Below, piece after piece: positions 6,561-11,844 of a stretch of DNA of 11,844 bases. Where the stretch lies: contig CALJAQ010000020.1 in assembly GCA_938029515.1 (NCBI GenBank), positions 1 through 11,844 of the forward strand, in the 5' to 3' direction. This stretch comes from an uncultured Nitrososphaerales archaeon (GTDB taxonomy: Archaea; Thermoproteota; Nitrososphaeria; Nitrososphaerales; JAAOZN01). The notes below the pieces were generated by a model. That model was not told where the DNA came from and ran no database searches. It worked only from the letters and a program-made list of their open reading frames with translations. Positions within the stretch are counted from its first letter, which is position 1. Each line of letters begins with the position of its first letter. The position numbers and the translations under genes were made by a program.

Positions 6561-7463
6561 ATGACATTAGAGGTTGAAATTGAGGACACATTTGCTGAAG
6601 CATTTCCCATGCTTGCAAGCAGAATATTAATCACAGCAGCAGATGAAGAGTGGGCAAGAATAGCCGCCAAAACAGCTACAGGCTTCGCATCATCTATTAT
6701 TATGTCACCAGCAGAGGCTGGAGTGGAAGGCCCGACTGTGCCTCCTGAAAAGACGCCAGACGGTAGGCCTGGAGTACACATACAGATATACCATCGAACA
6801 GGACACGAGTTGAAGGCTCAACTTATTGCAAGAATAGGTCAGTGTATCCTAACCTGTCCTACAACAGCTGCTTTTGACGCCATGCCCCACCCTAGGAAGA
6901 TGCTTAGGCTCGGCGCATCTATAAGAATGTTCGGTGACGGGTATGAAAAGAAGGATAAGTTTGGTGAAAGGACTATTTGGCGTATACCTGTTATGGAAGG
7001 TGAATTCATAATAGAGAATAAGTTTGGCATAAGAAGATGTGTGGCTGGAGGAAACTTCCTTGTTATGGGTGAAGATCAAGATTCGGCTCTAAAGGGGGCT
7101 ATGCAAGCTGTGAAGGCGATGGAGAAGATCGAAGGGGTTGTACTAACCTTCCCAGGTGGAATATGCAGATCAGGCTCAAAAGTAGGTTCGATGAAGTATA
7201 AACTTCCAGCCTCGACGAACCACCCCTTCTGCCCACTACTTAAAGGTGTGGCCACAGACTCTAAGGTGCCTAATGGTGTAAAGAGCATATATGAGATTGT
7301 GTTTAACGGCGTAACTACAGAAGTTGTCAAGAAGGCTACTGCTGTAGGTGTGAAGGCGGCTGCAGAAGTAAAGGGTGTAAAGAAGATATCAGCAGTCAAC
7401 TTTGGTGGAAAGCTTGGGCCGTTCCAGATAAGTTTGAAGGAGGCGTTAGCGTCAGTAAAGTGA
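6561..7463 (+). CDS. ftr: Formylmethanofuran:tetrahydromethanopterin N-formyltransferase
   Basis: A 300-residue protein that reads end to end as Ftr (family length about 297). Ftr moves the formyl group between formylmethanofuran and tetrahydromethanopterin, giving N5-formyl-H4MPT. It works in CO2 reduction in methanogens, in the oxidative direction in Archaeoglobus and methylotrophs, and in archaea with an H4MPT-linked Wood-Ljungdahl path. Recognisable segments are the N-terminal EDTFAEAFPMLASRILITA, the stretch ILTCPTTAAFDAMP, the central GGNFLVMGEDQDSALKGAMQAV, and FPGGICRSGSKVGS followed by PASTNHPFCPLL. It is a soluble cytoplasmic enzyme. The ATG at 6561 fits the family start. No fwd/fmd, mch or mtd gene is adjacent, so it stands alone here. 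Its last 12 nt overlap the end of the convergent rpiA. Confidence 0.96.
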   Translation: MTLEVEIEDTFAEAFPMLASRILITAADEEWARIAAKTATGFASSIIMSPAEAGVEGPTVPPEKTPDGRPGVHIQIYHRTGHELKAQLIARIGQCILTCPTTAAFDAMPHPRKMLRLGASIRMFGDGYEKKDKFGERTIWRIPVMEGEFIIENKFGIRRCVAGGNFLVMGEDQDSALKGAMQAVKAMEKIEGVVLTFPGGICRSGSKVGSMKYKLPASTNHPFCPLLKGVATDSKVPNGVKSIYEIVFNGVTTEVVKKATAVGVKAAAEVKGVKKISAVNFGGKLGPFQISLKEALASVK

Positions 7464-8135
7464 GCCTTGATCTAGCGTGTAGACCGAACCGTCTAGGCGA
7501 GCAACATAAATGCGGAGCGATGGTAGAGTAAAGATCCCTGTATCGACCACACCAGCTATATCCTTTATCTTATAGTGAAGGCCACGAGGTTCTTCGATTT
7601 CACCGAAATCTACGTCAAATACGATATTACCGTTCTCCGTGATAGTTGGGTACCCCTTTTTATCAACCCTAATCACCGCTCTACCTCCCATAGCCTCCAG
7701 TCTATCTTTAACATACCATCTGGCGAATGGTGAAACCTCTACCGGCAGAGGTCTATTAAGCCTTTCAACAACCTTATTTTCATCAACCATAATCACACAT
7801 TTTTTTGCTGCAGATAAGAGTATGCGCTCCCTAAACATAGCTCCCCCTCCACCCTTTATTAGATTCAAACTTTTATCGACTTGGTCAGCACCGTCAAAAA
7901 CCCACTCCAATTCTTTGATTAGATGAGGGCCTCCAACCCTTAGCCCAGCCTCCAAGGCTACAGCCTCTATTTGCATAGATGAGGGAACTACAGTTATGCT
8001 CTTCGAGCTCTCTGTCTCAGATAACGCTTTGATAAACGCTGCGACCGTCGAGCCGCTGCCTAAACCGATTATAGAGCCCCTTTGGACGGTGGAGGCTACA
8101 AGCTTAATCATCTTGAAGAGGTGATCTTCTGTCAA
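7452..8135 (-). CDS. rpiA: Ribose-5-phosphate isomerase A
   Basis: A 227-residue enzyme that interconverts ribose 5-phosphate and ribulose 5-phosphate, supplying ribose for nucleotides. Landmarks are the phosphate loop GLGSGSTV (24-31), VPSSMQ (50-55), the active-site DGADQVD (81-87) with D81 and D84, K94 in LIKGGGGAM, and the catalytic E103 in FRERIL; the numbering coincides with E. coli RpiA. The usual glutamate after DGAD is glutamine here (Q85), which is unusual but is not one of the catalytic residues I recall. The start is TTG (8135-8133). Only 3 nt separate it from the preceding gene's stop, so it is probably translationally coupled to the coiled-coil protein gene. Its 3' end overlaps ftr by 12 nt in convergent orientation. 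Confidence 0.95.
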   Translation of the reverse strand: MTEDHLFKMIKLVASTVQRGSIIGLGSGSTVAAFIKALSETESSKSITVVPSSMQIEAVALEAGLRVGGPHLIKELEWVFDGADQVDKSLNLIKGGGGAMFRERILLSAAKKCVIMVDENKVVERLNRPLPVEVSPFARWYVKDRLEAMGGRAVIRVDKKGYPTITENGNIVFDVDFGEIEEPRGLHYKIKDIAGVVDTGIFTLPSLRIYVARLDGSVYTLDQGSLY

Positions 8136-8138
8136 GTT

Positions 8139-8801
8139 TCATCCTTCTAGGTCTATCTGTTCGAGTCTGGCGAGTGCATCTAACACCTCCTCTCTGATCT
8201 CCTTTATCTTTGAATCCGCTTCGCTTTCAGACGCCTTCTTTCTACGCTCAACCTTCTTCTCCTCTGGGGCAGCTTTCGGCTTAGTTTCTTCTTGTGTTGG
8301 TTGTAATCCTTTTATCGCCTCAAGCTGAGCTCTTGCCTCCTTTAGTCTGGTTTCTATCTGAGCGATCTTCCTCTCAAATAAATCTACGAGCTCTTGCCTA
8401 AGGTTTTCTAGCTCACCTACTTCGATTATCAAGTTTAGATCGCTAAGCTTTGCCTCTATCTCTCTTAACTGATCTCTATACTTCGCTGAAAGCTTTTCCC
8501 GATCTTCTCTACTTATTCTGCCTGATGCTTCAGCTTCGTAGAGTCGTGTAATAGCCCCTGAAACCAGCTCCTTTTCTAGAAGAAGTGTCTTAACCTCTCT
8601 TTTAGCCTTCTTCAGCTCTAAATCCGTAACTTTATTCTCAACTACTCCGCTGCTTCCCAGATCCAGCGAAGTTATGTTAACTTTTTTAGTAGGTGGGGTA
8701 GCCTTAATCTTCTGAGAATATTTGGCTCGATATAGATAGTAGGATGCACCTAAAGCTGCTGCAATACCACCAGCTACTATCGAGGCTACCACGAACTCCA
8801 A
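8139..8801 (-). CDS. Membrane-anchored coiled-coil protein of unknown function
   Basis: A 220-residue protein I cannot assign to a named family. Residues about 4-24 (VVASIVAGGIAAALGASYYLY) form a single membrane anchor followed by basic residues, so the bulk is probably cytoplasmic. Residues about 60-165 are highly charged with heptad-like spacing (LLLEKELVSGAITRLYEAE, then LREIEAKLSDLNLI and ARAQLEAI), giving long coiled coils. A low-complexity Lys/Glu/Pro linker (about 168-195) leads to a short C-terminal helix (IREEVLDALARLEQIDLEG). The GRISREDREKL segment is a helical break. The start is TTG (8801-8799), with AAGGT 5 nt upstream. It lies between rpl37e and rpiA in the same direction. A scaffold or membrane-organising role is possible, but nothing in the sequence proves it. 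Confidence 0.8.
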   Translation of the reverse strand: MEFVVASIVAGGIAAALGASYYLYRAKYSQKIKATPPTKKVNITSLDLGSSGVVENKVTDLELKKAKREVKTLLLEKELVSGAITRLYEAEASGRISREDREKLSAKYRDQLREIEAKLSDLNLIIEVGELENLRQELVDLFERKIAQIETRLKEARAQLEAIKGLQPTQEETKPKAAPEEKKVERRKKASESEADSKIKEIREEVLDALARLEQIDLEG

Positions 8802-8844
8802 CTACGACCTTACTTTAAATTGTGGTGTTAGTTAAACTTTCCAC

Positions 8845-9018
8845 CTATCTGATCTTCTGCCCTAGCCAGTCATATTTTCGCATCTTTGGGCTTGCTCCAA
8901 AGCCGCAATGTGCACATACCTTATGCCTTATGTGGTAGGCTTGTCTTCCGCACCTTCTGCATACTATGTGGGTTTTATGCTTACCTCGCTTCCCGAATGA
9001 AGGTGTGCCTTTGGTCAT
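8845..9018 (-). CDS. rpl37e: 50S ribosomal protein L37e
   Basis: A 57-residue zinc-binding protein of the archaeal/eukaryotic large ribosomal subunit. It begins MTKGTPSFGKRGKHKTH, as the family does, and carries the zinc ligands C20, C23, C35 and C38 in CRRC and CAHC. The basic C-terminus KMRKYDWLGQKIR is typical. I chose the ATG at 9018-9016 because GGTGA lies 5 nt upstream of it and the family starts here. An in-frame GTG three codons earlier would sit inside that ribosome binding site. It follows lsm by 16 nt, the common archaeal lsm-rpl37e arrangement, indicating co-transcription. Confidence 0.97.
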   Translation of the reverse strand: MTKGTPSFGKRGKHKTHIVCRRCGRQAYHIRHKVCAHCGFGASPKMRKYDWLGQKIR

Positions 9019-9034
9019 CCTTCTCACCTATTGG

Positions 9035-9259
9035 CTAGGGTGGTGAGACCATCACCACGTTATCTCCTCTAACTATTATAGTTCCAAGCCTCTCTGTTTT
9101 GCCTTCTTCTAAGATGGTTTCTGAGGAGTCTAGGACCAGGTTCATATGTTGGTCGAAGCCTTGTAGTGTGCCTCGGATGACTTGACCACCTTTAAGTTTT
9201 ATGAGCACCGTCTTCCCGAGGCTCTCATCCAGCATCTTAATGGCCATATCTACACTCAT
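9035..9259 (-). CDS. Sm-like archaeal protein (LSm)
   Basis: A 74-residue protein consisting of a single Sm fold. The Sm1 motif is GQVIRGTLQGFDQHMNLVLD (about 25-44) and the Sm2 motif is IIVRGDNVVMVSP (about 61-73), with the classic RGDNV. Archaeal LSm proteins form heptameric rings that bind U-rich RNA and take part in RNA processing and stability. The start is ATG (9259-9257), preceded by GAGGAG with an 8-nt spacer. A TATA-like box at 9298-9306 fits a short leader. It is the first gene of the lsm-rpl37e pair. Confidence 0.96.
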   Translation of the reverse strand: MSVDMAIKMLDESLGKTVLIKLKGGQVIRGTLQGFDQHMNLVLDSSETILEEGKTERLGTIIVRGDNVVMVSPP

Positions 9260-9297
9260 TTTGTTTACTCCTCGCCTTAACTTCTATCGGTTAGACT

Positions 9298-9306
9298 CTT
9301 TTAAAC
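9298..9306 (-). promoter_or_regulatory. Probable TATA box of lsm-rpl37e
   Basis: The minus strand reads GTTTAAAAG, centred about 43 nt before the lsm ATG, giving a predicted leader of about 17 nt that holds the GAGGAG ribosome binding site. A perfect palindrome ACATATATGT (9305-9314) adjoins it on the upstream side and touches the stop codon of the next gene. Confidence 0.5.
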
Positions 9307-9313
9307 ATATATG

Positions 9314-9874
9314 TTATGTTGATTTCTTTTTGCCTCCCATCTTTAGCCCTATTAGTATAAGTATAGAGCCTGAGAGTAGTGTGAGTTGAGGTACGATCTC
9401 CATCTGTGGATTCATGTGGTATGTCAGCACTCTCTGGCTAATGGTGAAGACTACGCTTCTTTGGCTCTCCTGCGGATTGTCGAAGACCGCATAGTATGCC
9501 CCAGCTCTTAGTTTGAGCGTTAAGTTATATTTGGTTTGAGAGATTGCCGCGTCGTATAGGTGGGCTGCTGAGCCTTTCTGCCAAGCGCTTACCCCCTCTT
9601 CATCCATAAGGTAGAAGTTCAGCTGCCCATCTGCTATGTAGCTGCCTACTACTGCGACTCTATCTGGGTTATTTGGCACCTCTATCTCCACTTTCAGACT
9701 ACCTTTTGCGTCGATGCGAAGTAGGGTTAGGGGTAGGATTGTTTCCTCTACGTAAGATGTGTATGTAAACCCAAAAGACTTCCCAACAGCGATTATAAGT
9801 GGTGGGTTAATTACACCAGCATATAACCCTATGACGAAGAGAACCAAGCCTGTGGCAAGAATTTTTGCATTCAA
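9314..9874 (-). CDS. Membrane protein with two terminal membrane segments and an external beta-rich domain, unknown function
   Basis: A 186-residue protein. Residues about 4-30 (ILATGLVLFVIGLYAG...PLIIAV) are a membrane anchor, and residues about 161-178 (VPQLTLLSGSILILIGLKMG) are a second membrane segment followed by a basic tail (GGKKKST). The 130-residue middle is rich in beta strands, with SLKVEIEVPNNPDRVAVVGS, LNFYLMDEEG, and KLRAGAYYAVFDNPQE followed by VVFTIS. Both termini would be cytoplasmic and the middle outside the cell, and one N-glycosylation sequon is visible (N117-L-T). The layout recalls emp24/GOLD-like or peptidase-associated beta-sandwich domains, but I cannot assign a family. 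The start is TTG (9874-9872) with no good ribosome binding site. A TATA-like box lies at 9908-9916. Confidence 0.8.
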   Translation of the reverse strand: MNAKILATGLVLFVIGLYAGVINPPLIIAVGKSFGFTYTSYVEETILPLTLLRIDAKGSLKVEIEVPNNPDRVAVVGSYIADGQLNFYLMDEEGVSAWQKGSAAHLYDAAISQTKYNLTLKLRAGAYYAVFDNPQESQRSVVFTISQRVLTYHMNPQMEIVPQLTLLSGSILILIGLKMGGKKKST

Positions 9875-9907
9875 GCGAACACACTAAGGCACCAGCATCA
9901 TAAAATG

Positions 9908-9916
9908 AATATTTAT
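9908..9916 (-). promoter_or_regulatory. Probable TATA box of the membrane protein gene
   Basis: The minus strand reads ATAAATATT, centred about 38 nt before the TTG at 9874, which implies a leader of roughly 11 nt. It lies just after the stop of the upstream hydrolase gene, so the membrane protein may be transcribed separately from it. Confidence 0.45.
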
Positions 9917-9919
9917 CGT

Positions 9920-10663
9920 TTAGGGGTTTAGGAAGGTGAAGGCTTCTTCAACGATCCTCTCCGCATCAGATGGGTTAGCTCTAAGCCTATGTCCAGCATC
10001 AAGTAGTAGCAGCTTTTTCGGCTCTCTAGCCTTCTCAAAGAGCCTATATGCGTCTCCAACCGGCACCAAGTCATCAAATCTACCGTGCGCTATTAGTGTT
10101 GGTCGAGGCGCTATCGCTCTAATCCATTTTGAAGGGGCATATCTTTGTGACTCTGAGAGCACCTGATCTATGAAGCTGGGGCTTCTACCACCTCTTATTA
10201 CACCGGCAGATAGAGCTTTTTCAAGAAGAGGTCTTGCGATGCGTTGGCTTAGAGGTTGGTAGGAGGCGCTGCAGGAGACAACACCATCAACTTCTTTGTT
10301 GTTCGCAGCAGCGTAGATGGCTACTACACCCCCAGCGCTAAATCCGAGTAGATATTGCCTATACCCCTTTAATCTTGACCTCAGGTATCTTAGACACGAC
10401 TCTGCATCCTCCACCCAAGCCGACAAACCAAAGCACCCTTCGCTACCATCTGTGCCTCTCAGATTCAAGAGAGCAGCTGCAGCCCCTCTTTTTACAACCA
10501 TATAGGCGAAGTCCAAGTAGCCTTTCTGCTCCACCGGTTCAGGTGAGAAAGGTAAGCCGTGAAGTGTGACAAAAACTGAACACCTTTTCACCTCTATAGG
10601 TAGGCAGAGTGTGCCTCTAACTTTAAACCCGTTAACCACCAACTCGATCTTTTCTGTATGCAA
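9920..10663 (-). CDS. Alpha/beta hydrolase (serine esterase/peptidase-like)
   Basis: A 247-residue soluble alpha/beta-hydrolase. The nucleophile elbow is LGFSAGG with S109, the acid is D197 in GRFDDLVP, and the base is H225 in DAGHRLR, so the catalytic triad is complete and in the right order. The oxyanion-hole strand is TLHGLPF (33-39), and the LRGTDGSEG segment (68-76) resembles the RGxGxSxG motif of the dienelactone hydrolase/acyl-peptidase-like branch. The substrate is unknown, with esters or short peptides most likely. There is no signal peptide, so it is cytoplasmic. The start is TTG (10663-10661) with no ribosome binding site and a TATA-like ATTTAATA about 33 nt upstream, suggesting a very short leader. 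It is divergent from the ferredoxin gene. Confidence 0.88.
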   Translation of the reverse strand: MHTEKIELVVNGFKVRGTLCLPIEVKRCSVFVTLHGLPFSPEPVEQKGYLDFAYMVVKRGAAAALLNLRGTDGSEGCFGLSAWVEDAESCLRYLRSRLKGYRQYLLGFSAGGVVAIYAAANNKEVDGVVSCSASYQPLSQRIARPLLEKALSAGVIRGGRSPSFIDQVLSESQRYAPSKWIRAIAPRPTLIAHGRFDDLVPVGDAYRLFEKAREPKKLLLLDAGHRLRANPSDAERIVEEAFTFLNP

Positions 10664-10716
10664 AGGAGTACACTCTAAATATTAGAAGACACTATTAAAT
10701 CTTAGAGGTTAAGAGG
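10664..10716. promoter_or_regulatory. Divergent promoter region between hydrolase and ferredoxin-oxidoreductase genes
   Basis: This 53-nt spacer holds two TATA-like boxes in crossed arrangement. TAAATATTAG (10676-10685) is about 37 nt before the ferredoxin TTG, and TATTAAAT (10693-10700, read as ATTTAATA on the minus strand) is about 33 nt before the hydrolase TTG. GAGGT (10705-10709) is the likely ferredoxin ribosome binding site. AGAGGTT occurs twice in quick succession (10704-10710 and 10712-10718). The two core promoters overlap, so their firing may be mutually exclusive. Confidence 0.4.
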
Positions 10717-11124
10717 TTGGTCAAAGCAAGGCTCTCCGTTGTAGATGTGAACCTCTGTGTAGGCTGCCAATGCTGCATGTTTGCGTGCTCACGTAGATTT
10801 GGTGCCGGTGGTCTAAGTAAGACCGCTATCCTCATACGCTCAGCTGGCGGCATAGAGCGCGGGTTTATTGTGCAAGTCTGTAGGGCTTGTGAAGAACCTC
10901 CTTGTGCCGCTGTATGTCCTACAGACGCTTTGAAGCTTAGGTCTGGTGGTGGTGTGCTTTTAGAGGCTGCTAAATGTATAGGGTGTAGGCTTTGTGTAGA
11001 CGCATGCACGGTTGATGCGGTTTTATGGGATAGTGAATCAGATAAGCCTATGATATGTGTGCACTGCGGACTATGTGTTCAAGCCTGCCCCTATAATGTG
11101 CTAGAACTTTCAAGAGGTGTTTGA
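10717..11124 (+). CDS. Four-cluster 4Fe-4S ferredoxin (electron-transfer partner of the adjacent oxidoreductase)
   Basis: A 135-residue iron-sulfur protein with sixteen clustered cysteines in four groups: C14/C17/C20/C24, C55/C58/C63/C67 (CRACEEPPCAAVCP), C87/C90/C93/C97 (CIGCRLCVDAC) and C114/C117/C120/C124 (CVHCGLCVQACP). An extra cysteine is C19. This spacing, with a CxxCxxxxCxxxCP group second, is that of the HycB/NrfC/DmsB-type electron-transfer subunits, which hold four 4Fe-4S clusters. There is no signal peptide or twin-arginine motif, so it is cytoplasmic. The start is TTG (10717) with GAGGT 7 nt upstream. It ends just before the aldehyde ferredoxin oxidoreductase start (2-nt gap), so the two are an operon and it very probably carries electrons to or from that enzyme, like other ferredoxin-like subunits paired with this family. 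Confidence 0.9.
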   Translation: MVKARLSVVDVNLCVGCQCCMFACSRRFGAGGLSKTAILIRSAGGIERGFIVQVCRACEEPPCAAVCPTDALKLRSGGGVLLEAAKCIGCRLCVDACTVDAVLWDSESDKPMICVHCGLCVQACPYNVLELSRGV

Positions 11125-11126
11125 GT

Positions 11127-11844
11127 GTGATAGATGGAGACCCCATTCAGAAGGTTCTTTACGTTGATCTTACTAGGCGTAGATTCTGGATAGATGAAAG
11201 GGCAGATCTTTTTCAGAAGTATATCGGAGGTTCTGGTGTAGCCATTAAGCTTCTTCTTGAAGAATGTAGGCAAGGTGCCGACCCTCTTGGTCCAGATAAC
11301 CCAATAATATTTGCCGCCGGGCCTTTAAACTGCGTCTTCCCTATGGCGTCCAAGACGGTAGCCATGTTTAAGTCGCCTCTAACAGGCAACCTTGGTGAAA
11401 GCCACGCTGGTGGCAGAAGCGGGGTAGCGTTAAGGTCAGCTGGATTAGGTGCTCTAGTCATCAAAGGGGTTAGTGAGATACCTGTCTACCTCTCCGTCAA
11501 TGATGGCAAAGTGGCTTTCAAAGACGCTAGAGTGCTCTGGGGCATGAGGAGCAGCTATACGGTTGGTAGAGTGATTAGAGAAGAGGAGGCTGGCGCTGGC
11601 CTCAGAACGATTATGAGGATAGGGCGCGCTGGTGAAAAGCTGGTTAGGTATGCTTGTGTAATAACAGAAACCTATAGGCACTTCGGCAGACTAGGTCTTG
11701 GGGCGGTCTTCGGAAGCAAGAAACTCAAAGCGATAACCATCTCTGGAACAAATAACATAAAGGTCAGAGATATCAAAGAATACAAGGAACTCTACCAGGA
11801 GATATTCAAACTAGAAACTACAGCGCCAGCGCTAAAAAAATACC
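11127..11844 (+). CDS. Aldehyde ferredoxin oxidoreductase family protein, N-terminal part (partial)
   Basis: An open frame of 239 codons runs off the window. It is the N-terminal tungsten/molybdenum bis-pterin domain of the AOR family, with the start VLYVDLTRRRFWIDE, KYIGGSGVAIKLL (31-43), FAAGPLNCVFPMASKTVAMFKSP, ESHAGGRSGVALRSAG (91-106) and RIGRAGEKLVRYACVIT. GRLGLGAVFGSKKLKAI (187-203) is the family's GRGGLGAVMGSKxLKAI signature with two changes. The cysteines for its own 4Fe-4S cluster lie beyond the window. Members oxidise aldehydes, or catalyse related low-potential steps as in BamB-type enzymes, with ferredoxin; the substrate here is unknown. The start is GTG at 11127, 7 nt after GAGGTG. 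An in-frame TTG at 11121 overlaps the ferredoxin stop but has only a 1-nt spacer. Confidence 0.93.
   Translation, partial: MIDGDPIQKVLYVDLTRRRFWIDERADLFQKYIGGSGVAIKLLLEECRQGADPLGPDNPIIFAAGPLNCVFPMASKTVAMFKSPLTGNLGESHAGGRSGVALRSAGLGALVIKGVSEIPVYLSVNDGKVAFKDARVLWGMRSSYTVGRVIREEEAGAGLRTIMRIGRAGEKLVRYACVITETYRHFGRLGLGAVFGSKKLKAITISGTNNIKVRDIKEYKELYQEIFKLETTAPALKKY

Noticed and set aside
7076..7399. Open frame of 107 codons antisense to ftr
   Set aside because: It lies wholly within a well-conserved gene on the other strand and resembles no protein; it is a composition shadow.
9019..9027. GTG at 9027 as the start of L37e
   Set aside because: It lies inside the GGTGA ribosome binding site, and L37e proteins start at MTKGTPSF.
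10695..11009. Open frame of 104 codons antisense to the ferredoxin gene
   Set aside because: It is the complement of a Cys-rich coding region with no recognisable protein features and spans the start of a real gene.
1..11844. CRISPR arrays, insertion sequences, integrase or phage genes
   Set aside because: No regularly spaced repeats, transposase or integrase motifs, or long terminal inverted repeats were seen on either strand.

Overview
The window looks like compact chromosomal DNA of an archaeon, most likely from the TACK side (Thaumarchaeota, Aigarchaeota or Crenarchaeota relatives). The evidence is an Sm-like archaeal protein next to ribosomal protein L37e, an archaeal-type Tsr3, a CarB that reads like crenarchaeal and thaumarchaeal CarB, a formylmethanofuran:tetrahydromethanopterin formyltransferase, an aldehyde ferredoxin oxidoreductase, TATA-like boxes 25-35 nt before starts, and very frequent TTG starts. 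I see no tRNA, rRNA, CRISPR array, insertion sequence or phage gene. No stretch over 300 bases lacks a gene.

Layout. Positions 1-896 (minus): start of a probable phosphatase, a glutaredoxin/thioredoxin-like protein and Tsr3. A perfectly palindromic TATA element at 918-931 separates Tsr3 from a divergent zinc-containing MDR oxidoreductase (952-1971, plus). Positions 1968-6363 (minus): the carA-carB operon for carbamoyl phosphate. Positions 6561-7463 (plus): ftr, whose 3' end overlaps rpiA. Positions 7452-10663 (minus): rpiA, a membrane-anchored coiled-coil protein, rpl37e, lsm, a membrane protein and an alpha/beta hydrolase. From 10717 (plus): a four-cluster ferredoxin followed by an aldehyde ferredoxin oxidoreductase that runs off the window.

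Most striking observation. The carB reading frame, conserved over about 1080 codons, is interrupted near its 5' end by exactly 21 nt (5133-5153) carrying an in-frame TAA. Removing these 21 nt joins the conserved GEAGE and FDYSG residues in frame. The RNA here folds into a relaxed bulge-helix-bulge: a 4-bp GGCG:CGCC helix, a 3-nt AAA bulge, a small intron hairpin, and AGU on the 3' side. Cutting after the second base of each bulge, the normal rule for the archaeal splicing endonuclease, excises exactly those 21 nt. I propose a very small archaeal intron in a protein-coding gene for pyrimidine/arginine synthesis. The same gene has no ATG, GTG or TTG start. Its best start is an ATA placed 7 nt after a strong GGAGGTG ribosome binding site inside the carA 3' end.

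How the genes work together. carAB supplies carbamoyl phosphate, rpiA supplies ribose 5-phosphate for nucleotides, and tsr3, rpl37e and lsm belong to ribosome and RNA metabolism. ftr and the ferredoxin/oxidoreductase pair point to tetrahydromethanopterin-linked C1 chemistry and ferredoxin-dependent aldehyde or related oxidation, but no partner genes of those pathways are visible.
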